A stretch of 64,000 nucleotides of DNA from Struthio camelus (taxonomy: Eukaryota; Chordata; Aves; Struthioniformes; Struthionidae): assembly GCF_040807025.1 (NCBI RefSeq), contig NC_090968.1, forward strand, positions 6,933,906 to 6,997,905, given 5' to 3'. The notes under the pieces are model-generated. The model was not told the DNA's origin. It did not search any database and worked only from the letters and a program-made list of their open reading frames with translations. The translations under genes were made by a program, and so were the position numbers. This document shows, one piece after another, positions 10,231 through 22,200 of this stretch. Numbering within the stretch: position 1 is the first letter of the stretch; every line of letters begins with the position of its first letter.

Positions 10231-13200
10231 CAAGCTCTGGCTTCCTTGACTAAATAAGCGAATCTGCGCTGAGGAAAGTGTTTTGTTTGCTCTGTGTAAC
10301 TTTGTTTAAATTGTGTTTAAATGAGGTTTTGCTACCATGACATCTCTGTAAAGGATCATGTTCTCCCAGTACTCCGATGGCAGTCCAAGTTTGAAGCGTG
10401 AACCTGAACAGAAAATCCAGGACACTGGTTCCTTTTCCGTGCTTTGCTCTATAGCATTTGGTGTTTTGAGTGCTGGGGAAGGATGTTTTTGTTTGAAAGA
10501 ACTGCTTTTACTGGAAATATTTATTGAAAACAAATCTGAAGTAGTATATGGGTTTAGGTTTTGTAAAAGGGTCTAAAGCTATCGTTTTCATCCTAAAAAC
10601 TTGCTAAAGCCCTCAGCGCAGGGGAAGGTCTGGGGTTTAAGCAGACGCCGGCAGTCTGCGTGCCTTCTCCTTCTAGCAACGGATTTCAGCGTTTATTTAT
10701 AACTGCAGAAAAGATGTTTGAATTAAAATCTGGTTTGGAGGGTAGGGAGGCAGCGTCACTGTTGGAGGAAACACTGCTCTCGCCCGGATTTTCACCCCGC
10801 GAAGGCTGCTGTGCTGTGTTTAACCATCCGCGCTGCGAGCCTGCTGCCGGCCCGTCGCGTGAGCCCCGGGCTGCGGGCACGCTGCCTGCCCAGCCCGGCG
10901 GCCGCGGGCCAGCGCCCCGCTGCGCGCTCCCCCTCCTCGTCCAGGGCTTCGGGTTTCCTTGGCCGGGCTTTATTTAACGCTGCAAACGAGAGGGGCTGCA
11001 AAACGCGAGGGGACGTGGTCAGGGTTCGGGGAAGGGCCGGTACCCGCTGGGACCCGCCGCGCTCCTGCCCGCTCCCGTGCGTTTGAACCCCCTTGGCCGC
11101 GTTTCTGCTCGCACGCCGGAGTCCCGTCAGCGCCAGCTATTTTTAAAGAGGTTATTGGTTCCACGTGTTCCCGCGCACCAGGCACCGCGAAGAGGCGTCA
11201 TCTCGGGTGAGGGGTGACGTTTGTTTTGTGGAACTCGGGTGGCCGTGAAGGTGTCTCTGGCTGGGCGCCTCGGTGGAGAGCAGCCGAGGGGGCCGGTCCG
11301 GCCTGGCAGTTGCGCACGCTGAGTGCGTCTGTGAAACATCTCTGATGTGCGGGCTCCACGAGCATGTTTTAAAACGTAAGGGTAATATTAAAGCATGAAT
11401 CATCCTGAAACAACAAAATTGGTGATGTTCATCCTGGACTTTACCCCCACAGTAGGATGCTAGGACCCTGCTGAGGCATGCGCTAGCTGTTCTCTGCGGT
11501 TATATTCTGCTTAGACTGGGTTTTCTCTCAATTTCCTTCTTCCTTCAGCCCTTTCTTATGCATCGGCCCGTTCCAAATATCCACAGGGACTTTGATTCCT
11601 TTGTCAATTCATATTTGGAAGAAGCATGTGATGAATTGCCTGCTCTTGCATTTTCTTCAGCGTGAGCGAATGTGACTGCAGGGGTGAGCCCGGCACCGAG
11701 GCTTCAGCGCGGTGCTGAACGGCGCGTTAGCTGCGCGTGGAGCACAGCGTTGGCAGAACGGCTGAGATGAGCCATGCCCGGGGCAGCTTTCAGCCAAGGG
11801 GGAAGGGGCATTTTGGAGCCGTCCACGCCGTGCTCCTTCGGGGAGTGTGTGGCAGGGAGTCACAGGGCTGCAGTGACTGTGCAGCAAACATTAGGGAATT
11901 ACAAGACACCACTAAAACGTGACATGAAACCTACAGACGTAGGCAAAAACCTACAAATATGTGGTGACCCTGGACTCTGCTCCCTCGCAGTAAACATGAT
12001 TTATTCTAAACCTTTTCCAGATGGAACAATCAAAACCAGAGGCTCTGCGTTTGTGAGCATCTCCTGGGGCTGCTGGGCTCCGGGGTGCAGTCGGACGCTG
12101 GCAGAGGCAGCGAGCCCCGGCCCCGCGGGTGCGTGGCAAGGGTTGTGTGCACCTTGGGAGCATCCCGCCGGGAAAAGTCGGGTGTCAAGCGCCTGTGGGT
12201 GCAGCGGGTCCGAGCAGAGCTCCTGCGCTGTTCCCTGGGGATGCTCTGTGTCAGCAATAGATCAGTTGCCCTTCGATTTCACAGGAAACTCGCGCTATGT
12301 TTTGTGCAGAATAAGGGTGCTTGGGACTTAGGAACGGAGCCTGGTTCCAGTCTTCGTCAGGTCTGGCCTGGAAACAGGAATGCATTAGCACTAATGAGCA
12401 ACCCTAACTCTGTGCGCAAGAAGGAGGCTCTTCCCAGCAGCCGCTGGCGTGGGAGGGTTTGCTCCCCGGCCTGGCCGCGCGCGCCGGCCGCCCGGACCGT
12501 GGCTAGATGTGCTCTGGTAGAAGCAGGAGGTCTCTTGTGTCACGGATCTCTTGTTTGTTCTCTCTTTTAGATTTTTCCCACACTCTCGGTTTACTTCTTT
12601 ATTTATCTTTAATTATTAGGCCTGCTCTGAGGAATCCAAGACTGTCTCAGCGGCAGCTGCTGCTTATTTACCCCCCGTGACTGAGAAGGCTGGTTGGCAT
12701 CGCAGCCCGCGGCGCTCTCCCCACCGCCCTGTGGGGACACGGGGAGGCCAGGGGAAAGGGGCACCCGGCGGGACGGGGGACACCTGCGCGTGGCAGGCCC
12801 TGGCCGCGTGAGGACAGGTCCTCTAGCAAGCGCCGGGCATGGCCGCAGTGTCTCCACTGAAACTTGCCGCCACGTGTTGCTGTTGGAGCTCGGCAGCGGT
12901 CGGTGGAAGTGCGAGCCCTGCGGGTGGGGGACCCGCTTCCCGGCGCTCCCGCCCAGTGCCGTGACCATAGTACGTGGGTCGTTCTCAGAGGGAAGCTTCT
13001 GCCGAGCAGAGCTGCGGCTTGTTTTCTCTTCCCTCTGCTCCTCGTGGGGATTGCTGCTTCGCAGAGAGAGAAAACCGAAGCCAATGCAATGCCAGCAGAT
13101 GTTTAGCTGGAGAAATGAACTCCATGTGGGGAAGCGGCTTTGGCAGAAGAACAGACCTGATGTGCAGAGAATTGCATGGCTCCAGGACGGGGGTGCTGTG

Positions 13201-16200
13201 GGCTGGGAACAGTCTGCTGTGCTCTTTCCTGGCTGTGGGTGCGACCCATGGGGCTACGATGCTGGAGCTCGCCAAGCCGTGGAGAGCAGCGCACCTCTGC
13301 GGGGCTTGGTCCCGCAGGGCACTTGGCACAGAGACGAGGAGATGGGGCTTCAGCTCGCGGTGGGATGAAGCCCTGGATATCCACAGCAATGTCCTGAAGG
13401 TCTTTGGTCTTACCCAGGAACCTCCCGTTGCTCCGGGATGATCAGGTGTCTGCAGGTATGGGGCAGTACTGGCCTGGGTAGATTGAATGTGCTTTATATA
13501 GTGAAAAAGCTCTTTCTCCATCACGGAGCCAATGCTTTGCTCCAGTGCCGTAAAGGAGCATGCGCAGATGCTGAGGGAAAGCATGTGTGGTTTAGCAAGC
13601 GGGATATTGGTCACATGGGCTCAATATCCCGGCGCAATCCGAGCAGACGTTACGAGATGCACACGTGTGCTCTCTGACACCCGCCTTCCTTTATACCTAT
13701 AGTCAGTTCGAGATTAATTATTATTTGCAGTAGCTCAACACAGGGAGCAAGAGGGGACGTGAACCGTGAGAGATTGGCCCGTAGCTCCTTTCCGACGGAG
13801 CGGCCCACGGGTCGGTGGCCCGTTTGGAGGGTGACTCCGATGACCCTCTCCCACTTCTCTGTGCAAAGCACCACGCAGCTGCGCCCACCGTGTGGGGACG
13901 TCCCTCCAAAGCTGCCGCGAGGTGACGGGACCCTTCAGACGTGTATTAACAAGGCTTTAATTCCCTCCCCCTCCGAATGACCTCTGTGCTAATAGCCTAA
14001 TGGAAAAAGTACTGTATCCCTAACAAGACCCAGATAGGCGCGTTAGGCCATGGCCAGCCCTGCTGTCACACAGGCAGGAGCCCAAACCTTTTCCAGATGT
14101 GGAATCCTAGAGCAGGCCTCATTTATGTGCACAGCTTGATTGCACTGAAATTACAGATTGTCTGCAGGGAATAGAGGGTTTTGACTTATGACCAATTTCC
14201 AGTTCTACTTGAACTCCCCTCTCCGAGGCCTGTTTATCCTGGGCCCTGCAGATGGTTTCTTTCTGAAACCTTTTTCAGCTTTTTATTTGTTATTTATTGG
14301 GCTGCAGTTTCGGCAGGTTTGTTTTCTCTCCTTCCAACCCCCTTTGTTGCCCACCTCAAAAAAACGGCGGGGCCGGCTGGCCTGGGGGTGAGGGGCTCTG
14401 GAGCGAGGGGGTCGCCCGCCGTCCCGCGTGGCTGACGTGGGCTCTCGCCGGCCACGGAGGCGGCGGTGGTGCGGCGCCTCGGGGGAAGACGGCGTCTGTG
14501 CCTCTTCGTAGCGCTCCTCCTTGGGCAGCTCTCGCTTGGCTGTGCAGCCCTGTCTCCCCCGGTGCACCCCCCGCGGTACCCTCGCAGGAGACCTCTCCGA
14601 GCAGGCTTTGCTGAACGCCTCCCATCTCCTCCAAGCGGGGAGCACCAGGACTCCCTGACCCCCTGGGCCATGGACATGAAGGATGGAGCAGGCAAATGCC
14701 GGCGCCAGGTATCAGCTGCGGGTGCAGTCGGCCTCGCCAGCGGGGCTGGACAGCAGAGGAGAAATGACCTGTCCGAGGCCGTGGAGGGGGCTGGGGGCTC
14801 CAGGGCTGTTGCAGAGGGACCCCTGGTCCCCGGGAGCCTCTGGCCTGGGGCGGCGCGGTGCTGCAGCGAGCACGCTCCCCGGCACATCAGAGCATCCTGG
14901 CTCCGAGCGGGGCGGAGGAGCCGGCTGAGTGGCTCCGGCGTGTTTAGGAGCATCTGCTAAAGCCTCAATTCATTTGGAAAAAAACCAAACCAAAACAAAA
15001 CAAAAAAAAAAAAACAAGGCTTTTGGCATTTGTGGGGAGGACTGGAAAACATGAATTCCAGAGGCGCAAGCTCTTCCATCATTGTGAGCGGGAATGGTTT
15101 TAGAAAGCTGCCCCTTGCAAATGCACATCGGGCTATTTTGGGACATTGATTGCAGGCTCTCGCTGGCCTGGGGAGTTCCTCCTCCCCCATCCCTCTCGAC
15201 CCCAAGGTTGTCCTTGCTTATGCCACTCCAACTCTGCACATTTCACACTCTCTCTGGGGCTTATTTTTCCTGTGCTAACAAAAGCTGAGGGTTGGAACAA
15301 TAATTTTCACCATCCGAAATAGCCTGGTGTGACGTGAGCCTCGAGGCAACGCCCTGGGCATGTCGCGGGGAAGGGAAGAGCCCCCGAGCGCCTGCAAACA
15401 AAGCCGGGAGCAGGCTGGCGAGGGAAGGCCGGCCGCGCTGCCTCCGGGCCGGGACGCTCCGGGGGACGCTGCCCCTTTCGGGTGCGAGCCGAGGGGTCGG
15501 CCCTGCCCGCGGCGGCCGACCCGGCGCCTGGGCTTTTCTGCCCGCGGCTGCCGCCGTTCCCCTCTGCGCGGGGGCTGCGGGCTCCAGAGCCCGGCCCCGG
15601 CCCCTCGGGATTTAGCACCTCTCACCAGCCTGACGGGCCCCCCCGTTTCTTCCCCAAATCCCTTGCAAACCGCCGAGCTCTGCTCAGAGCGCAGCCTCCA
15701 CCGTATCTGCTCGGAGCATATGCTTTAAATTAATGCACTTTGAGAGGAAAGCATAGCTGGCCCTCCCCGCCCCCACCGCCGTCACCCCCGTTATTAACCT
15801 CCGCGCTGCTCGGGTTTTCCTTTCTGCTGCGCGGCTCTACCCCGCTGGCCGAGGGGCGCTAGCATCTCTCTGCCTCCTTTTTTGGTTGGGTACATAGGAA
15901 GTTTATTGTTTTAGCAGCCCAGTTTCTGGAGCCGTTATTTATCCAAGTGGATTCCAGCAAGCTTGAAAAAACAATCTTGTTTTTCACTTTTGGCTCCTCT
16001 TTTGAGATGAAAAAAGAAATCTCTCTATCTCCCTGTCGGCACTGATGCTCTGCAGCAGCCTTGCAGGGGCTTGGCGCCCCGAACGAGCGGTCCTCGCGTC
16101 GAGCCTTAGAGCGGCTCAACACGAGAGGTTTCTGACAGAGACGGTTTGGTGTCGGAGGGGAGGAGAGAGGCTGTGAAACCCTCTTCGAAGGCTGAATCTC

Positions 16201-19200
16201 TCCTGAGACACGAGGCCGCTCCGGCGTCTGCTGCAGCGTACGGCTCCTCGGTGCGGTTCCCTCGAGCGACCCGGCTGTCCCCCTTCCCTGCGCCCGCCTG
16301 CCACCAAGGATCTGCCAGTTATTTCCGTTTGACTCGTTGCTTTAGTTCTTAATCCCCGCATTGTCCAGAGAGACTTTTGCAGCCATCGCTCAATTAGCCG
16401 ATTATTGTCTCGTTTGGCAGGGCGGTGCTGGGGGGAGGCGGGAGGGCGCGCTGGGCATCCCTCCCGCCCACGCCGCTCAGCGCTGAATTGTGTCATGACG
16501 GTGGCATTTTTATGGGTTGCGTTTGCAGCCGGCTGAGCCGAAGGCGCCGTTGTGGTGGCCCGAGAGCTGCCTGCGGCCGGGGCAGCGGCGCGGGGGGGAC
16601 ACCTGCCGCAAGGAGGGGACGCGACTTGCCCGCGTTGCAGGCAGCGGCCGCGCGGGGACCGAGCTGAAATGGCAGGCGCGGGGTTTGGAGGAGGAGGGCG
16701 CGCGGGCTGGCGTTCGCTTGTGCCTCGGTGCGCGCGGGGCGCTCGCGGAGCGCGCTCCAGGCGCATCGGTCAGGGCTGCTCCGGCCCGAGTCTCCGGGGA
16801 CGGCTCTCGCCTCGGGGGCTTCCTGCGCTTCCCGCTCGGAGGAGAGGGGTCCCTGCCTGGGCCGGAGCCAAAGCAAAGCCGAGCCGCTGCTCTCGAGGAG
16901 GAGAGCTGTGCTTTCATGGCCTGCCAAGCCCTGCGCACGGGTCTGCGGGGGCCAGATGCAGCCGGCTGGGCCGCGCGGGGCACCGTGTCCCGTCTGTGCT
17001 GCCGGCCCCGCGCCGACATCGGTGCCCGTGCCCGCGGCGGCCGGGGTGCTGCCTCGCTCCCTGCGCCCGTCGTGCTCCCGCGCGCTGCGCTGGAGGGAGC
17101 GTCGGTCCGAGCAGCCGGGGCCGTGCCTGGCAGCAGGAGGACTGGGCAGTGAATCGCACGTCCAGGCCTGCACGGATGCTGCAGTTCGGGGATCGGGCAG
17201 GACGGAGGTGCTGGGAGACCTCTCCGGGCAGTGCCAAACCGAATGCACGGTGTCCGAAGGGTTGCACAAGTCCCGGGGAGCCGGGCGGTGCTGGGGCCCG
17301 GACGTGCTCGGCCACCAGCACAAACGTCTCTCCCAGGTTATCCGCACGTGTTGCCCTCTTTGTGTCCCTCCCTGCCCCATGCCGCAGAGTAAGAAGGGGA
17401 GTTTCCTCCAGCCGAGGAAACCCACGAACATCTGTAGTTCCCTGCATCCTGCAGACAGACAGAAGTGGAAACCTGGAAATAGCCTTCGCTCCAGCATCCC
17501 CTCCGCTGCAGCCCGGCACGCGCGGGAGGTAGTGAGAGCAGCTTTCCGGGAGCCGCCTCGAAGGCTCTTCTGCTTTGAAACCTGCCCGAAAGCTTCGATC
17601 GTGCCTCTCTTTGGACGCCAGGCGAGTGTCTGGGGCCGCCGGCCCCGGCGAGCGCTGCAGGCGAACCCGCCGGCTGGGGGCTCGTCCGAGAGCGGCGCGG
17701 GGTGGGAGAGGCAGAAGCCGGACTTACTGTCTCGCGTTTTGGGGCGTCTGTTGATCGCTTGTGATTGCATCGTGCCGGAGACCCGCGTGCTGCGGCATCG
17801 CCTGCTACTGTGCAGGGCCAGACACTCAGGCGAAGGCTGATGGGAACTGGCTGAAAAAACAAAGTCTGTTTCAGAACATAGTATGCATAAAAATAATGAA
17901 AACTAAACAAAACTGTGTTTGAAAACTCGGTTTTAACAGGGAAGAGCAGTCTGGCTGGCTTCTATAGGAGGGGGGAGAAAGAAGCGCTAGGATTTCTATC
18001 TGGAAAACTTTTCTCTGGCAGAAAACTTTCAATCAAGTTGTTACTGTAATTACTGTGTTCATATGCCAAATATTCATTTTGGTCAGGGATTTCTTGACAA
18101 AGCAAAAACAATATTCTAAGCACAAGCACAGTTAGCTCTCCAGGCGAGCCATAATGGAGGACAAGTCCTGCGCCTGCGAGGCCAAGGCAGCGGAAGGGGA
18201 GGGTTTCCCGGCGCCCCGTGACCGAGGCAGGGTATTGCTCTTACTTGCTTTTCAAACCATTGATTTTCGGGGAGGGGTGTGGTTTTTTGTTTTTTTTTTT
18301 TTTAATAGTTTCCCTTCTGCGCTAATGAGCCAAAACGCGCTGGTTTTGGGGGAGCCCAGCCCGGGGCGGCAGATGTTCGGGGCGGCGAGGGAGCGCCCCC
18401 AGCGCTGGGCGCTGCGCGGCCGCCGCGCCGTGCCGCGCGCACACATCCTGGCCATTACTCATCGGGGCTGTTATCTGCAGTCTTTTGCTACTTGACTCTT
18501 TGCCCTCATAAACAGGCCCCAGTGGATTTATTTTGTGCTGGAGGAAACCCAGCGCGGGGCCAGGCCGTTCCCCTGGCCGCGGCAGGCGGCGGCGGCGGCT
18601 CCGGCTCCCTCCCGGCCCTGCCCAAAGCGCCTGGCGAGCCGGCGGGGGGCTCGGGGCGTTTGGCACCGTGCCGCCCATCGCACGGCCCTCGGCCGAGCAA
18701 GGCTGCCCTGCCGGCCGGGGGTCCTGGCCGCGCTCGGGCGTTTGGTGCCCGACCCGCTGCGTGGTCGCCGTGCTCGGCCGCTGGCGGGGATCTCGGCTTG
18801 TGCTCCCACGGCTCCGGCCGAGAGAAACGGCCGGCGGCCTCGGGGGAGTCTCCGCGATGGGGCCGGCGAGCGGCACCGGCCGCGGCTTTCCCGCAGCGGG
18901 AGGTCCGGGCCGCGCGTGCCCGGGCGGCGGCTCTCAGGCAGGGCTGCCGTAAGGCCTCCCCGTCCCTTCCCGGCCACGCGTTTCGTGCCTGCCCGGTCAC
19001 GCTGACCGCGTGCGCGCACGGCCGCGGCGGCTCTTTTTCTGCCGGGCTGGGCTGTGACCCGTGCTGGCTCTCTGGCCGCAGCTGGGGCTGTTTCTCCATC
19101 AGCCGAAGCACGCTGTGGGCAGGGAAAGGCGCTCGAGGTCCCCGAGGGCGCCGGGAAGCTGCGTCCCCCCGCCGCCGTCTGCAGCGGCCGCGGAGAGCTG

Positions 19201-22200
19201 CGAGGGACGGGGCGGGGAGGGAAGGGCATCCCACATCTATTTTCCAGGCCATCAGCACTTGGATTCCTCACCCTGGAGCCTGGCTGCAGATCACACAGGA
19301 TGCTGATTTCATCTTGGACAGCAAGATCTTTGCCTTTTATGGAGGGGATTTTATTTTTATGGCAGAGGCACGGATGGTCCCAGGGGTCTGAAGAACAAAG
19401 CGCGCATCCCCGCGTGCCCCGGTGCGTGGGGCTCGGCCCCGGGGCCGCCTGGCCTCGCTCCCGCCGAGCCCCCGGGCGTGGGCGGCCGCCGGGGAGCCCC
19501 GCGGGGCCCTGCCGGCGCGGCGCGTTCCCAGCTGAGCGCGGCTCTCGGGCGCGCGGGGTCCCAGCTGCTGGGCGCATCCCCCGTGCCCGCGCGGCGCCGA
19601 GGAGCCTTGCGGCGCGGGCAGGGCCGGGTCCGCTTTGCCCGGGCGTTCGCCCGCGGTGCCCTGCCTCCCCCTGCCCGACTGCAAAAATAAACAAGCAAAG
19701 CAGCAAAGCGAAGGGCCCCGCGCGCGCCTGCTTTGTCCTGCCGGAGACTCCTGCTCGCCCGGGCTCCGACCCGGCGCCAGCCGCGGGGTTGCAGAGCCCG
19801 AGACCAAACGCGCTCGCGCTCATCCGGTTCGGGCGTTTTCCGAGGCGGAGGTGGGAGCGTGCGCGCTCCCGGCCCTCGGCGAGGTGCGGAGGACGCGCGG
19901 AGAGCTGCGCGGGGCCGGGACGGTGGCGGCCGGCCCTGCCTGCGGGGCCGCCGCGCCGGGGAGCAAGCGGCCGCCGACGTGTGGAAGCAATTTGAGGGCT
20001 CGCGGGGTTGCCGGCCGTTTCCTCTCCCCGCCGCCGGCGGGGTCGCGGGGCCCTGCGGACACGGCGGTGTCCGGTGCCGGCCCCTCATTAGCACAGGATA
20101 CGGCCGCGGCCAGCCGCCTGCTAATTGCCGCCGGAGGGCAGGGGCCGCGCTGGCCGGGGGGCCGCGAGGAAGGGGCACGGGGCCGCGCCGGCCCCCCCCG
20201 GGCCCCTCTCTCCCCACGTCCCGCCGGGTCTCGGTGCGGTAAACGGGCCAGAGAAACCCAAACGCGGCCTGGAGACATCTGCCCGCGCGTCGGGGTTTCG
20301 GCGGGGGAACGGCCGGGGCCTGGGGCCGGTCCCGGCCGCCGGCGCACACAGCCGCCATTCAGCCCGGCGGCAGAAACAGCCGCTGTGTAAACAGCTCCGC
20401 GCGGGCCGTCAATGAGCCCTTTTTTCCCCTCCGCTCCCCCCCTGCAGCAGGGTTTCCAGGGGGCCTTTCCAGGCCGGGCTGGCGCATGTTTTCCCTTCGC
20501 GTTTAAATCACGTTGGCGGCAGGGCGCGCGCCCGGCCCCGCGCGGCTCGCTGCCGCCCCAGAGCAGCTCGGGCCCGCGCTCGGAGGGGCGCGCTCGGCCG
20601 CCGGGCTGCCGGCGGGGAAGGCGCTCGCCCCGGGCTCGAGGGCGCCTGGGGCCCCCCGGCGCGGCAGCGGTGGCAAGCCCAGCGCCTGAGCGCTCTGGGC
20701 CGCCAGCGCCCGGGCGTGCTAATTGTCATTAAAGCCCTGCCTTAATGAGCTGCGAGCTGAGTCGTGGGGCGCGGGGTCCCTTCCTGCCCTCCCTCGGGCC
20801 CGGCCGAGGCCCCTTTGCGGCTGTTGGCCGTGGGCTGGGGCGGCCGGCGCGGCGGGGAGGCGGCGCGGGGCGAGAGCTGGGCTGGAGCCGGGTGCCCCGG
20901 GGCAGGGGGGTGCACCGCCCTGCGTCCCCATGCCCGGGGGCTTCCCGGGGTATCCCAAAACGGGTGCAGGCAGCCCGCGGGCCGGTCCGTCGCAGGTCCA
21001 CTAACGGCGCTTTCCCTCCCTCTCCTCCCCGCTCCCCTTGCTTTCTTCCCCCGCAGGCTTTTGAGTAACAACAAGATCACGGTGCTGAAGAACGGCTCCT
21101 TCTTCGGACTGCGGGCCCTGGAGAAGCTGTGAGTGCCCGTCGGGCGCCCTGGGGCCGGGGCGGGATAGCAGAGGGGCAGATCGCTGCCGCGCGCGGGGGC
21201 TAGCGCTGAGCCCCCCCGGGCCTGGCGCCGCGTGCGGCCCCCCGGCGCGGCCGGGCCCTCCTCCCGTTCGCGTGGCCAGCTCGGATACGCTCGAATCGAT
21301 TGTTTTTTGGTTGCCGATCTCTAATCTCGTCTATAAATATGGTGGAAAGCGTTTATTGCACTTAAAGCTCGGCCGCGCTGGCTGGCGTGGCGTGTGAGGG
21401 AACATCTGGCAGATGTTAGCGCGGGCCGAAAGGCGGCCCGAGCGCCCCGCGCGCTCGCCCGCTGCCCCTGCCGGCGCGGCGGGGAGGTCGGCGCTCGCCG
21501 CGGGCCGGCCTCTCCGCGGCGGGGCTCCCGAAGCCGCCGCGGACGCTGCTGGGGCTGGCCGAGGATGGGCGCCGCGGGGCGACGGCGGGGCCGGCCCCCC
21601 AGGGACCCCGGGAGCAGCGGCGGCTCCGGGAGCCGCGTTGGGGCTGGAAGCGTCCGCGGGGGGCTCCGCTCCGTGGGGGCCGATATGAAAAGCGACATTG
21701 TCCCCCCGAACAAAGTCAACTTTCTTATCTCTCCGTGAAAGGCATCTCTATGGTGGGAGCTTTAATAAGGGGAGATTTATGGCCCCCATATGGATTTGAT
21801 CTGTAGGTATGCAGGAGAGGGGACCGGCGCACTGAGGGCGTTTTGTTCCCCGGCGCGGCCCGTCGGAGGGTCTCACGCATTCCTGAGCGAAGCGGGGCTG
21901 AAAGCGCAGCCTGTGCCCGGCCGGCGGAGGCTCCCGCCGCGGGGCCGGCTCCCGGACCGCCGTCCCGTCGCAGGGCAGCAGCCCGGAGGCGGGAGCGGAG
22001 GCGAGCGCCGGCTGGGGAAGGCAGCGCCGGGGACGCGGGGACCCGCCGGGGCCGGTGCGGAGCCTCGCGCTCCCCGCGCCGCCGCTCTGCAGCCGCACCG
22101 CCGCGCTCAGCCGGCGGCGGGGCCGGGATGGTTACGGCCCGGCCGAGGAGACGCGGGCCAGCAGGCCCGGGGGGCTCGCAGGGGGGAGCAGGACTAGCAC

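Larger units (their letters stand above)
9595..21056 (+). other. ADGRA2: ADGRA2 intron 1 (11.5 kb)
   Basis: This is a very GC-rich first intron with no recognisable coding exon. Local AT-rich islands stand out at about 11,380-11,660, 13,680-13,760, 13,950-14,300 and 17,840-18,150 and are candidate regulatory elements. Simple tracts lie at 9,988-10,000 (poly-C), 14,980-15,015 (A-rich) and 18,280-18,303 (poly-T). TAAT-type words cluster near the 3' end. Confidence 0.8.

Noticed and set aside
14331-14350. A 'cttccaacc' word suggestive of a CR1 retrotransposon end
   Set aside because: Too short; the usual CR1 3' words around it and its terminal repeat are absent.
14294-14960. Frames of 164 and 219 codons in intron 1
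   Set aside because: Short GC-rich frames on both strands without splice support or a recognisable product.
16493-17840. Long frames (370-425 codons) on both strands in intron 1
   Set aside because: GC-driven open frames in opposite orientations with no recognisable domain or splice signals.
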